DNA from: Anodontia alba
Taxonomy: Eukaryota > Mollusca > Bivalvia > Lucinida > Lucinidae
Assembly (NCBI GenBank): GCA_964016985.1
Contig: OZ024821.1
Coordinates: forward strand, 15,239,211 to 15,303,210
Direction: 5' to 3'
DNA: 64,000 nt
In this document: one piece after another, positions 12,501 through 26,914 of the stretch
Numbering within the stretch: position 1 is the first letter of the stretch
Layout of the letters: each line of letters opens with the position of its first letter
Position numbers and translations under genes: made by a program
Notes under the pieces: model-generated
Seen by the model: the letters and a program-made list of their open reading frames with translations, nothing else
Databases searched by the model: none
What the model was told of the DNA's origin: nothing

Positions 12501-15500
12501 AGTTGACTCTTTCTGGGCCCAGTTGTTCAAAGCTAACAACGTCGTTAACGATTCGGTAAAATTTACATCAAGTGATACGCAAATATGCTGAAATTTTTTG
12601 CAGAAAAAATGTGAGTAGCTTTTGCAGTGCAAAAGCTACTCACATTTTTTCAGCAAAAAATATCAGAATATTGTATATTGAATCCGCTAAAAGAGTTAAC
12701 GAAATGACCCTTAACGAGCTTGTTAAGCTAACTAGCATTGAACAACTGGGTCCTGGTCATCAATCTCAAGAGGCAAAATTGACTGATGATCAATTATAAT
12801 CATGGATCATGGGTACAGTACTACTTTTGACAAAAAAAAAAAAAATCATTATTTCTTGTCTAAAGCTGTGCTGGAGCTATGATAGACTGGCATTAGTATA
12901 TTGAATTAACCCTTAAACTGCCAATCACAACTATTATCATCTGCTTTGGGATCTGCTTGTGATTTTAAAAGTCATTTTTGCAAACAGTGTGGACCCAGAT
13001 CAGACTGCTCCTTTAGGAGCAGTCTGATCTGGGTCCACACTGTTTGCCGGTATGCAAAAATAGGTTTGAAAAGTCTGCAAGAATATTCAGCAGACGACAT
13101 AAACAGACGACATTTTCAGATGCAGTTTTTCTTGGCGCTTTAAGGGTTGAATGATGACTGCCTAAAAATGCATTATCTGACAATATTTGTACCTATAGAA
13201 TCAAATGAAACTAAACTTTTCTTTTCTAATTTCTCTGCTGATAGTGAAATCTAGTGATCAGTCATTATAATCATGAAATTATATTGGTTTTATTTTAGTG
13301 GATGTAACCAACAGAATTATGTAACCAACAGAATTATGTAACCAACAGAATTATAAGATTTAATATTTAGTCTTTGGAGACTGGAGCCAGTCTAGAGCTA
13401 TGACTGCTAGCCCTTAAAGTGCCAAGCAAAATTTGCAGCAGACGACATTCTATTTTTTTTTTTTATTTTTTTTTTTTTTTTGTAGAAAATAAGTCCACAT
13501 TTCTTGTGAATCGTCTGCTTGCCAGATGATTCACATGAAATGTCTGGACTTACATTCTATGAAAAATAAAAAAAATAATGTCATCTGCTGCAGTTGTGAA
13601 TGGCACTTTAAAGCTAAACTGTTTTCTTAATTTTAGGTACATGGGAGTAAACTGCCACATAGATATTGATGATTGTGCAAAACAGCCATGTGCAAATGGG
13701 GGTACTTGTATTGACCTTGTGGGCAAGTTTGTTTGTTCTTGTCCACCCGGTACCTCGGGCTATCTCTGTGACATCAACCATAATGACTGCTTTGAGGGGG
13801 CTTGTCATAACGGAGGCACATGCACAGACAGAGTAAACGGCTACCACTGTATGTGCCCGCCAGGATACGTTGGACCCCGATGTGAGGGTGATGTGAATGA
13901 ATGTCTGTCGAACCCTTGTAATCCTGTGGGAAGTATAAGTTGTGAGCAGCTTATCAATGATTATAAGTGTCATTGTCTGCCAGCATGGACAGGTGAACAC
14001 AATTTATTGATATACCGTTTTTACCCTATATATTGGGACACCTTCTTACCATACTGGTCACAAAATTTGAAAAAAAATCCATATTGTTACCTTTTAACCC
14101 TTAAAATACCAAGAAAACCTGCATCTGAAAATGTCATCTGTTTATGTCGTCTGCTGAATATTTTTGTAAACATTTCAAACCTATTTTGGCATACAGACAA
14201 ACAGTGTGGACCTAGAGGAGCAGTCTGATCAGGGTCTACACTGTTTGCAAAAATGACTTTTAAAATCACAAGCAGATGACAAAGCAGACGACATATGTTG
14301 TGATTGGCAGTTAAAGGGTTAATGCATCTAAAACTTGTTTGATGAGATGCAAACAGTGTGGATTCAGATCAGATGCCACAGAATGTGACATCTGATCTGG
14401 TTCTACTCTCTTTGCTCAGGCCCATCTGTCCCAATACTTAGCTTTTATTACAGTTACATATTTATTCTAAATTACACTTTAAGCCATTGTAGACTGAATA
14501 GACTGTCCCTCACTATATATTGGAAAAGTTCAATTTCAATTTTAGGTACACCCGGCTAGGAGATTTACATATTCCTAGAAAAAATGGCTAAACTATTTGC
14601 AAACAGTGGAGACCCTAATCATACGCTGCGTTCTGCGTCCTCCAATCTGAGTCTGCACTGTTTGCCAGTTACCCATTTACAGGTCTCACGACTACAATGG
14701 GTTAACCCCTTTATGCAGAGTCGACTCTTCTACCTTAACTCTTTGGACCAATCCATTTCCAGTAGAAGTGATGTCTGGTTAGATTTTATTATTACCATAT
14801 TTTGAGAAAAAAAAAATCCTCTATTTAATGCTAACAGTGTAGACGTTGATCAGACACCACATTCTTATGTCTCTTTTATGGGATGTAGGTATTCGTATAT
14901 GGGACATTTCCATACCATATTCATCCTAAAATTTGAAACAGTCCATTTTATTATGTGTTGATGATTTTAAAAACTGAGGCTGAGTTGCAAATAGTGTAGA
15001 CTCTGATTAGATATCACAATTTGTAGAATGTACTGTAGAATGTATTGGTGGACAAAAAGGCCCTGATCAGACTGCATAGATGCACAGTCTAATCAGGGCC
15101 TTTACTGTACACATCGGCATAAGGGCTTTCTGTATGAAATTTTGCTGTTTTTCCTACCACACAGCCTCATTTTGAATTTAAGGGCCACTGCATACACTTG
15201 GCAAATTTTCCTCCATTTTTTACAAGGGAGACAACTTTTGTGACTTAATGTTTGCTTTCCTGCACACCAAGGCCCCTTCTGGAAAGGGGTCTTTAAAAAG
15301 AAAGAATTTGCTCCCTGTGATAGCAAACTCTTTCCTTTTAAAGTTGACCCCTTTTCAGAAGGGACACAAAAAAAAAAAAAAAAAATACAGAGTTGCTCTC
15401 TTGAACTGCACATATTCCTATTAATGGTGAATGTTTTGTTGTTGTTGTTGTTTATCTTCAATAAATTATCTGCTTACATTAAAAAACATTATGAACTTGA

Positions 15501-18500
15501 AATAGATAATTAAAGTCGTCTTTTTCATGAATGTAAGTGTAAGTGTGTGCACCAAAAATACGATTGAGCCATTAACTGCGTATTTCAGGTCGACATTGTA
15601 TGACGCCTATTGATTTCTGTAAAGACAATCCATGTGCACCACATGGCCAGTGTACCAATGGTGCCACAGGACCAATCTGCAAATGCCAACAGGTAAGGCT
15701 TTTCTTATTCCCTAAATTCCAACATAGCTACAGATAAGAGGGGGTATCCATATAAAAATTTTCTTATTTCTCAATGAAAACATATGTTGTGGGTACTCAT
15801 TAGAAGCGCCTCATTGAGGCGCTTCTAATGAGTACCCACAACATATGTTTTCATAGAGCAATAAGAAAGATATCATCATTTTTCGGAGGAAAAAAGTGCC
15901 TTATCTGTTGCTATGCCCAAGTTTTTTGTTTTTTTTTAAACTTTACTGGTAAGGGCCATTCAAAATTGTAATAGACAACATTCTGTTTTTGTTAGCTGAC
16001 CTAGGTGGCTCAGTTGGATGCATGTACGACTGGTGATCAGGAGGTCGCGGGTTTGATTCCTTCTGGGTACGGCAACAGTCTTTTGAGTACTATAAAAAAG
16101 AAAGTATTTAATCCATAACGAAGTTTTGTATTTGAAATATTGCGTTAAATGTCCTAAAATTTTAAAACACTTTATTCCCTTTTTTTTTTTCTTTTCTTTT
16201 TTTTTTTTTTTTTTTTTTTTTGCCAAAAGTTTGCTTTTTATGCAGGTGTTCCTTAAATACTTAGTGGAATAGCAAACAATGTAGACCCTGATCAGGAGCA
16301 GTCTGATCTAGGTCTGCACTGTTTGCATATGCCGTTTTATCAGAAACTTTGGTATACAGACTTTTAGGACACTTACCATACCTTTAAAGTTATATTCATT
16401 CAGTCTGTAGTTTTGTTTGTTGTTGTTGTTTTTTCTGTGTATTTTTTCAATTTTCCTAGCACCAGTTTTTTCTTTTGTTACAGGGTTTCACTGGAGTTCT
16501 GTGTGATAAGATAGCCACTGTGTGTGATGATATTGTGTGTGCTAATGGTGGAGTATGTCAGCCAGTTGGCAGCAGTTTCCAGTGTAATTGTCCTGTTGGC
16601 TGGTCAGGAACAAGATGTGAATTGAATGTGAAAGAGTGTGCCTCAAATCCATGTCGGAATGGTGGACAGTGTTTAGACAATGAAGGCAAGTATTTGATAC
16701 CCAGCGTGAGAAATTGGTCCGTATAGAAACCGAATTTAGGGGGACTGGATACACTTGGAAGATTTTCTGCCATCTTGTACAAGGGGGACAACTTTTGTGA
16801 CTTCCTGTTTGCTTTCCAGCACACCAGAAAGGGTCTTCTCTAAAAGGAAAGAATTTGCTCCCCCTGGGAGCAAATTCTTTCCTTTTAGAGTGGACCCCTT
16901 TTCAGAAGGGAGACAAAAACAGTTTTGACATAGTTGCCTCCCCTGAAAGTGTTTCTATTGTTTCATAAGAATAGTAAAGGCTGAGGTGTGTCTGTACATT
17001 TGCAGTGTTAACTCGGAAGGAAATAATCCATAACACTAGATAAGAAATATTTTTCTTATTTCTCCATGAAAACGTACATTGTGGGTACTTATTAGAAGCA
17101 TCTCAGCAAGATGCTTTGAATGAGTACCCACAGCCTTTGTTTTCTGTGGAGAAATTGGAAAAGTATTAATATTTGCTATAGTTTGAAGGACAAGGGTAAT
17201 TGAGTCCTGAAATCACCTGACCAGTAAATGACCTCAAAATCTGATCAACCAAAATAGCTTACCAGTTAACGGTTAATGTTATTGCTTAGACAAACAATAT
17301 TACCTATGTACTTTTTCATTGATAAATACAGGTACGAATGCAGTTTTCATTGACAAATACAGGTATCACAATATTGTTTGTCTAAGGATTTACAAATGGG
17401 CGTGGCTATATAGCCTTCCGACGGAGGAGTCAATTGAATTCTTACTCTATTTAGACATAGATGCCGATGCAAGCAATGAAAGCTTAGATTGAAGTGCTCT
17501 TAGAAGAAGAGTTTGATCAGTGTCTGCACTGTCTGCAATTCAGCAAGCACTTTTATGACACATCATCCAGTAGTTGATCACTATGGTACGCATATAGAAT
17601 GCAGATATAGTGGGGGATGGGCTTGCTCATATTCAAGTATAACAAGGGTGACAAAAGGTGCGGGTGCATTGGGTAAGCTTACGGCATTTTTAGAAGCATA
17701 GATCCAAATCAGCTCTATAGAAGGCACCTTTTTAGCTGGTCTGTACGAAGTCCAGGAAGAGCTATAGTACTGGCGTGGGCGTCCACATCGGCTTCCACCT
17801 CCACATTTATGTTAAAGTTTTTTAAGACCTTGTATTTTTCTAGACCATTTGATAGATTTGGTTCATATTTGGTATAATGATAGAAATAGTTCCAAAGTTT
17901 ATTCAGCAATACCCCAGCCCATTACCTCAAGATCAAGGTCAGGTCAAGGTCATGGATTTAGAAATTTTTGATGTTAAAGTTTTTTAAGCGCTCCTGTTTT
18001 CCAAACTATAGATGGATTTTGTTCATATTTGGTATGATGATATGTACAGTTCCAAAGTTTTATTCAGCAATACCCTGCCCATGCCTATGACCTCAAGGTC
18101 AAGATCATAGACGTAACAATTTTATATTAAAGTTTTTAAGAGCTCATATTTTCCAAACAATATGACAGATTGTGTTCATATTTGGGATGCTGATAGATAC
18201 AGGTCCAAAGTTTTATTCAGCAATACCCCTCTGCCAGTGCACATGGCCTCAAGGTCAAAGTTAAGAACTTAGAAATTTTATATTAAAGTGTTTTAAGAGC
18301 TCGTAATTTTCCAACTATATAACTATATGATATATTAGGTTCATATTTGAAATGTGAACCCCCCCCCCCCCCCCCCCCCCCTGCATATAACCTCAAGGTC
18401 AAGGTCACAGACTTAGAAATTTTTATATTTGATCCTTGATAATGTCAAATTCATGACAACAAATGACCGAACCATTGCACAAGAAATCCTATCAAGGGCT

Positions 18501-21500
18501 AAAATGCCATAACATTACCTCTTACTGTAATGATCCTAAGTATTGGGACAGACAGGCCTAAGCAGACAGTGCAGACCCAGATCAGACTGGTCTTAAAGAG
18601 CACCCTGACACTCCAGTATCTCCCAAATTCCAGGTGAGCTATGCTGTCTGCTGATAGCTCTTGTTCCACCCAAAAACTATGAATGTTTTTGCAGAATTTG
18701 ATATTTTTTGCAGATTGTTTTTTCAGACAATTTGCATGAAGTGTCAAATATCTAAAAAGTATAGAAGTCATCTGCTACAATTTTGTATGGTGCATAAGGG
18801 TTAATGTTGTATAATGATATATTAGTCTGATGAAACTAGAACTTTAATTCTTTATTTTATCCAGGTTACTACAACTTTAGTGCTTTATTTTATCCAGGTT
18901 ACTACGAGTGTCTGTGCCCGAGATATTACACGGGATTAAATTGTGAGATCTGGGACATAAGTGTTACAGCTGGAATTGGTAAAACAACTGCTGTCCATCC
19001 AACTATTCCAACTTATACCCCAGAATGTATCCAGCTTGGTTGTCCTGAGAAAGCAAGAAATGGTGTTTGTGATGTAAGTATAATCAGTTTAATGGTGGCT
19101 GTCTATAGGTCTAGATAAGAATGGGTATCCACTCAAGAATATAACCCCAACCATCACGAAAACATGCCTATATATTTTTGACCCCCTTAAACCCCACTTT
19201 TATATAGTAAAACTGGGGTTTACAGGGGTATACATTACTTTTCTTATATTTGCTCAAAACATAGATTGTGGGTACTCGTTAGAACTGCCTCAATGAGGCA
19301 GTTCTAACGAGTACCCACAATCTATGTTTTGAGCAAAAGTATGAAAAATATCAGAGTTTTTGATCTGAAAATTTTCAGTTTTTTGGAGATGAAAGTTTCT
19401 ATATATTTGAATAGGCATGTTTTCGTAATGATCCAAGAAATGATCCAAGAAATTTTCGGAAAACTGACCACTCCATGTGATTATTTTTTTACCTGTATCT
19501 GAGAGATTTTGGTTTTGGAACTTTCGGACTGGGCAGTACATACAATGTTTATGTTACATTTGAAGTGTTGGAGAGAGAAAGTGGAAACATTATCGGCTAT
19601 GCTATAGAGAGTTGTTTTGATAAAAATTAATAACCTGATAAGCCAAGGCAGCTGGCTGAAAAAATTTTGTTCAAATCCATGGCGTTGTATGACAGACTGT
19701 ATCAGAAAAATATTTTTCTTATTTCTCCACAAAAACCTTTGTTGTGGGTACTCTAGAAGTGCCTCGCTTCTCATGAGTACCCACAACATATGCTTTTGTG
19801 GTGAAATAAGAAAAATACCAATACTTTTGGATTGAAAAAAGCATCTTATCAAGAGCTATGAATTATTGGTGGCAAATTCAGCAGGGTTTCACAAGGGATA
19901 TTTTTCTCATTGTTTGAAGAGTCCAGATTCAGTTTTGTGTATGTCAGGCTCTGTGATTTAGATACTCCTAGTGAAAAATAGCTAAACTCTATACGGTGTA
20001 CTGTTTGCCAATTATCCTTTTGTGGGTTTCCTTGACTAAAATGGGTTAACCTTAAATCTTCTATAGGCTAAATCAGCAGGCAAGAACCACAGGTCAGATA
20101 AGAATTCTCATATGTTTTCTCTAAGTATTTTGTGTAACAAGTCTGTAAAAACATATTTGTACAACAAGTATGTAAAAACAATTAGCCCCCCTCCCCCTTC
20201 CCCCCCTCCCCCCCACCCCACACACACACACTCTCACACACAAAGAAGTACACAATAAGGGTCAGATATCTAGGACATTTATTGTATCTGGATACTCCTA
20301 TTATCCTGAGCTGATGATTAAGGGTTAATGTAATTTTTGTCTCATTTCAGCCCGAGTGTAATGTTCCATCCTGTGGTTATGATGCCGATGACTGTATGTA
20401 CCAGTCTCAGCCCTGGAAACACTGCTCAGAACCAAGGAATGGTGTATACTGTTGGAAAGTATTCAACGACAGCAAATGTGACTTCCAGTGTAACACTGAG
20501 GAATGCTTGTATGACGGCTTTGACTGTGTTCTGAAGTTTGGAACTTGCAATCCACATTACGACCATACCTGCAGCCTTCTGTATGCCAATGGTGTTTGCA
20601 ACAAAGGGTGTAATACCCCTGCTTGTAACTGGGATGGACTTGACTGTGATAATGAGGAACAAAGATTAGCATTCGGTACCTTGATTATTACCGTAGGAAT
20701 CCCACCAGCACAGTTCAGGAATGAGTCCAGACTTTTCCTGAGAAAGCTAGGGAATCTTCTCAGAGCGGTAGTGCTTATAAAGCAGAACAATTTTGGTGAA
20801 GACATGATTTTTGCTTGGTATGATAACAATAAGGAGAACAGATTGAGGAGAGCATTACTTGATGACAGTGTCGAGAGTGTGACAAGGCCTGGCAGAGAAC
20901 CAGACGGGTGAGTAAATGCTGCATGAAATCTATATTTCTCCAGATAAAGGGGTATCCACATACACTTCCACTTCAACCTCTTTATAACACGGTTCTTTTA
21001 GCACAGTTTTGGATATAACACAGTTTAAAGATGGATCCCAAAAATGTATAGATTATATTGAAAAATGACCATAAATGGTCATTTTTCAATATAGTCTATA
21101 CATTTTTGTTTGGATATAACATGGTTGTTTAACTAACATGGGTTTATGCTATGGACCCCAACAATAGTGTTATAAAGAGGTTGTGGTGTAATATTTTTTT
21201 TATTTCTCCTCCTCATGTTTTCTGCACTTATTCATGAAAGCCTATTGTATGTACTTGTTGGAAGTTCCTCAGCAAGGCACTTCTAATGAGTATGCACATC
21301 ATATATTTTTTTCATGGATAAATAAAAAAATAAAATATCCATATGATACGTTTTTGTTGAAAAAAAAAGCTTATCTGAAGCTATGGGTCACAGTTTGTAT
21401 TTTGAACCAAAGAATCTTCACAAATAATGTAAATTTATTGTGTTTGTGTGTGTATGTACATGTATTTGTACATGGGAAAGCCAACAGGGCTTTTTCAGCC

Positions 21501-24500
21501 AAGCCTCATCAGAATCTTATACTGTGTGGCATTTTTTTTGTGGAAAGTTGTCTTATATCTTTATTGGAATTGTTGAAAAAAGATTATCTGAAGCTATGGG
21601 TCACAGTTTGTATTTTGTACCAAAGAATCTTCACAAATAATGTAGATTTATTGTGTTAGTGTGTGTATGTACATGTATTTGTACATGGGAAAGCCAACAG
21701 GGCTTTTTCAGCCAAGCCTCACCAGAATCTTATACTGTGTGGCATTTTTTCTGTGGAAAGTTGTCTTATATCTTTGTTGGAATTGCATTTCTTCATTAAA
21801 CAATACAACTGATACATGTACAGTTACATTTCATTAATCAAATTTGGTCATACAGTCGACTCTCGTTATCTCCACTTATCTCGAATAACCACTTATCTCA
21901 AATGAAAATCTGGTCCCTGTTTTAACATGAAAATCTAACAACAGGTAACAAAATATCATGGAAAAGAGGCGAAATTGTTCCTAGCATTTTCTCCTCTTTT
22001 TCACAGTATTTTCAATATGTCCAGTGATTTTTATTTTACTAGCGAGTCCTGCGTCATATACTCATAATTTCTCTCTGGGACTCACAAATTTTATATATGT
22101 GAGTCCCTTGACTTAGAAAATATAGTAGAAAATTGCTCTAAAATATGATTAAAGGACTATGATTTCGGCATGGGACTCTATAAATTTTATCTATGTGAGT
22201 CCCTGGAACTCCATAGATCCAAACTGTAAATAAATCACTGTTTGTCTCTAACTTCAAATGTCAAATTACATATACATTTGTAAAATGTCATTTGATTTAT
22301 TTTTTCCTCAATTCTGCAAATCTGATTTGTCGAGGTACGGATATCTAGAAGTATTTAAGAGAGTCCCTTGGATTTTGAGATAACGAGAGTCGACTGTATA
22401 TTGATTAATCCTTAAACTGCTAAGCATATTTGTAGCAGATGGCATTATAAAATTGATTTTGTTTCTTTTCAGAGAAAAAGAGACTGAGACTCTGCCTAGC
22501 AGATAATTCACAATTGTCAGTCTTAATTTTTCTGAAAAAAATTAAAAAATTTAATTATTGTCTGCTGTAGTTGTGAATAGTGCTTTATGGGTTAATTGCA
22601 ATGTACATGTATATAGTATAGTCATTTTGGATTGTAAATCTACTTTCAGTACCATTGTTCATCTGCTCATTAATATACAACCTTGCCTGACCGATGGACT
22701 TGACAAATGCTTCGACAGTGCTAAATTTGCTGCGGAATTCATAGTTGCCGCCATTCAAGGGAACCAGTGGTCAACAACATTGCCAATTGTTGATGTAGAA
22801 TGTAAGTTTAGCATTCATCTTTAACCCATTTTTAGCTTGCCTGGACAAAGTCCAGGAAGAGCTATTGCACTACCCCCGGCATCAGCGTCCACATTTACAT
22901 TAAAGTTTTTTTAAGAGCTTATATTTTCCAGACCATTTGATAGATTTGGTTCATATTTGGTATGATGATAGATATAGTTCCAAAGTTTTATTCAGCAATA
23001 TCCCAGCCCATGCCTATGACCTCAAGGTCAAGGTCACAGACTTAAAAATTTATATTAAAGTTTTTTAAGAGCTCAAATTTTCCAAACCATAGGTCAAGGT
23101 CAGGTCAAGGTCATGGACTTAGAAATTTTTTATGTTAAAGATTTTTAAGAGCTCATATTTTCCAAACTATAAATGGATTTTGTTCATATTTGGTATGATG
23201 ATAGATACAGTTCCAAAGTTTTATTCAGCAATACCCTGCCCTTGCCTGTTTCTCAAGGTCAAGGTCACAGACTTAAAAGTTTTATATTAAAGTTTTTTAA
23301 GAGCTTATGTTGTCCAAATCATACGATAGATTTTTTCCATATTTGACATAATGATAGATACAGGTCCAAAGTTTTATTCAGCAATACTCACTGCCCTTGC
23401 CCATGGCCTCAAGGTCAAAGTTAAGAACTTAGAAATTTTATAGTAAAGTGTTTTAAGAGCTCATATTTTCCACACCATATGATAGATTTGGTTCATATTT
23501 GGAATGATAATAGATACAGGTCCAAAGTTTTATTCATCATCACCCCACCCATGCCTATCACCTCGCGATCAAGGTCACAGACTTAGAAATTTTATAACTG
23601 ATCCCTGATAATGTCAAATTCATGACAACAAATGACCAAACCATAGCACAAGAAATCCTATCAAGAGCTAAAATGCCATAACATTTCCTCTTATCATAAT
23701 AATTCTAAGTATTGGGACAGATAGGCCTAAGCAAACAGTGCAGACCCAGATCATACTGGTCCTAAAGAGCACCCTGACACTCCAGTATCACCCCAATTCC
23801 AGGGGAGCTATGCTGTCTGCTGACAGCTCTTGTTAGACTGAATAAACTCTGCCATACTGTATATTGGAAGAGTCAAATTTCTGTTTTAGGTCTGAGGTTA
23901 TGTGATTTAGATACTCCTAGTGAAAAATGGCTAAACTAGTAGCAAATGGTGGAGACCTGGGCCCAGTTATTCAAAGCATTGTTAGCTTAATGAGCTCATT
24001 AGTGGTCAAAATGTTAACTGTTCTAGTAACTAGAATATCTAATTCAAAGGTATTTTTGCTGAAAAAAAATGCCCTGGTTTATAATATTCGCAAATGTTTT
24101 TTAGGACAGATATTTTGAAAAATTTATTCTATAAAAGGCTAGAATTTTATTATGATGGATTTTCCATGTCAGAGGTCTTTAAAAAGTACAAAATTTTATT
24201 ATGGCAGATAGTTAGTGATGTCCATTTTATAAAAGAGCAAAATTTTATTATGACAAGATACATGTATTTATTGCATATTTGTATGATGGATAAGCACAAG
24301 TTGGGGTGAGATATCATGTATAGCAACATTTATCTGATTTATTGACCAGCGCACAAATTGCACTGGTCTCTTAATATAGCTTTGGATTTTTACATATGGG
24401 AGTGTGTTCGATTAGCTCACTAGGGACTTTTTATATTTGCCTGGATCGTCGGTTTGTGACGATCCTGGCAAATATAAAAAAAAATCTTAGTTCAGACTGT

Positions 24501-26881
24501 GTTATAAACAGATTAATGTCTATTTAATTTTCATTTCAGTCAAGTAATTTCATAAAGCTTTATAAAAGCAAACATTAACTCTTTCGGTGCCAAATTTCAG
24601 ACCACATTTGTCGTCTGCTTTTCTTCTTTTAACAAATTATCGCTTGAAAAGAAGTTTATACGTAAAGTTGAAAGACTAAATGTCAAACAGTGTAGATCCA
24701 GTAGAAGTTTATACGTAAAGTTGAAAGACTAAATGTCAAACAGTGTAGATCCAGATGAGATGGCTCATATGAGCCGTCTCATCTGGATCTATGCTGTTTG
24801 CAAAAGCCTATTATTATAGCCTGTGGCAGTTAAAGAATCACATTGTCTGTTCATTTTAACAGCTTCTGGTACACCAGATTCTACGGGTACAGGGGAACCT
24901 TCCTTATCAACTCCTCTCATTGCTGTGATAGCATGTGCCCTCGTGTTAGTTCTTGTTGTTGTTATCGTCTTCGGGATCACCAGAAAAAGAGCCCGAGGAA
25001 TCACATGGTTCCCAGAAGGGTTCTTTAGTCTCAGCGGGGACAGTGAAGCTCGCAGATCAAAACGACATGGACCTGATGGTGGAGAAGAAATGAAGTAAGT
25101 CTTCTTTAACTTTTAGCATGCTGGGTAAAATTTCAGCAGATGACACTTTGAAATATTTTTCTGATTTTTTCTCAGAAAATAGGCTTTAACATTTCATGCA
25201 AATGGTCTCCTTAGGAGACAATCATAAAATGGCAAAGCCTATTTTCTGAGAAAAATAGGAAAATACCATGGGTTAAAGTATGTTTTGCCATCAGTGCCTT
25301 TCAGGTTAATAATTTGTCATCCTACTTGATACTGTACATGGCAGAGATGTGACTTTGATACTCAAAAGGTGCAATAGATAGATATAAATAAACTTGGGGT
25401 GACAGGTCAGAAACAAATTATTATGAAATGGTACTGGTTGACCTGTAAAAGGCCAAAAATTGTTGCAGATAACTTTTGAAATATTTTTGTGTGTGTATTT
25501 TTCAGAGAAAATAAGGCATGATATTTCATATGAATTGCAGACGATTCAAATGAAATATCAAGCCTTGTTCTATATAAAAAATAAAATAAAAATAAAATGA
25601 ATTTGTCATCTGCTGCACTCATGATTGACAATTTAATGGTAAAGTAATGTTTGGGAACTGGACTTTAAACTGCATCAGCAGGAAGTGTCTATTTCTGTGT
25701 CACTTCATATTGGGATGATCTGGTGATATTTATTAAAAGATGGGTGGAAACTACTTAAGTAATCATGATTAAAACACTTAAACATTCGGCTTTTAGAAAT
25801 GATACAGATACTTTTGGCTTGTAACTACATACAGCAACTATTAGAAAGTTAACATGCTGTAAAGGGACATCTTTTGTTTTCAAGAAATATTTACAATCCA
25901 AGTACTGTCACGTTTATTGCCTTACGAGGAATGAATACACTTTCATGGGAGGCATCTAGCTTCACCATGGCATTTCTATTGAGTACCAACAACATACGGA
26001 GAAAAAAGGCAAAATAAAATTAGTTTTTCAGTGGAAAAGGCACATGTGCATGCACCTGAATTAGTTTTTCAGTTGAAAAGGCACACATGCATACACACAC
26101 ACACACTCAAACACACACACATCTTATCTTGTGATATGATAGGTCCTAATTTTTATATTGCTAAATATCTTGAAAATTTTTCACAAAGGGATTTTTTATA
26201 GCACAAACATCACATTTTCCTTTGTGGGAAAACACCTCAAACCAGTCAAATTAATAGTTACGACAAATTGTATCTTTTACAGAAATGTCAGCAAAGGCTC
26301 TATAGACAAAGTGGACAACAATGATAACCAGAAAGATGACTGGGATGACATGAACAGACCAGCCAAAATGATCAAGGTAAGTTTCTACAGCAACCATATA
26401 CAGTCGTACTTCAGTCGTTCAAACATCTCGGGGACCATGGAGATTTGTTCTAGTTATTGGTAATTCTAGCCATATTTTCAGATCAAAATCGATCATATTT
26501 TTCTTATTTTTCACAGAAAATATGACTTACTGAATCCTAGTTTTCTTCTTTTATTTATAATATGCAGGTTAAAAAAGGTTAAGCTTTCAACTTCAGAACT
26601 CTCTGATACATTTGCCCAAAATTAGGTTATGCCCCTTTTCTGTGGGCTGTTTAATAAGCAAAATGGTTTTATAAACTATTTGTGAGGTTTTAAGCACAGC
26701 TTTAAGAAGAAATGCTTAATTTGTACAGAATTCTGGCTACTCTTACACTACACCCCATTTCACCAATTTATAAAGTGAAAAAGGGGATTTGGGATGGGAA
26801 GGGGGTTGTGTGTGTGTGTGTTTGTGGGCGGGTGCGTGGAGGAGGACAGGTGGGTCAGTTACCCATATCATACATTTTGGT

Positions 26882-26914
<33 letters not shown>

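Noticed and set aside
13578..14228. A 216-residue open frame taken as one gene
   Set aside because: Only 13637-13992 is Notch coding. The start lies in an intron with an H element and the end runs past the donor gtgaac into a reversed G element.
15960..16226. Lys-rich frame and apparent tRNA gene near 16001
   Set aside because: The frame comes from poly(T). The tRNA-like stretch has A and B boxes but is a SINE head; it does not fold as a complete tRNA by eye.
21234..21659. A 141-residue open frame in a Notch intron
   Set aside because: It is produced by a 213-bp tandem duplication and a B fragment. Composition is unlike protein and there is no homology.
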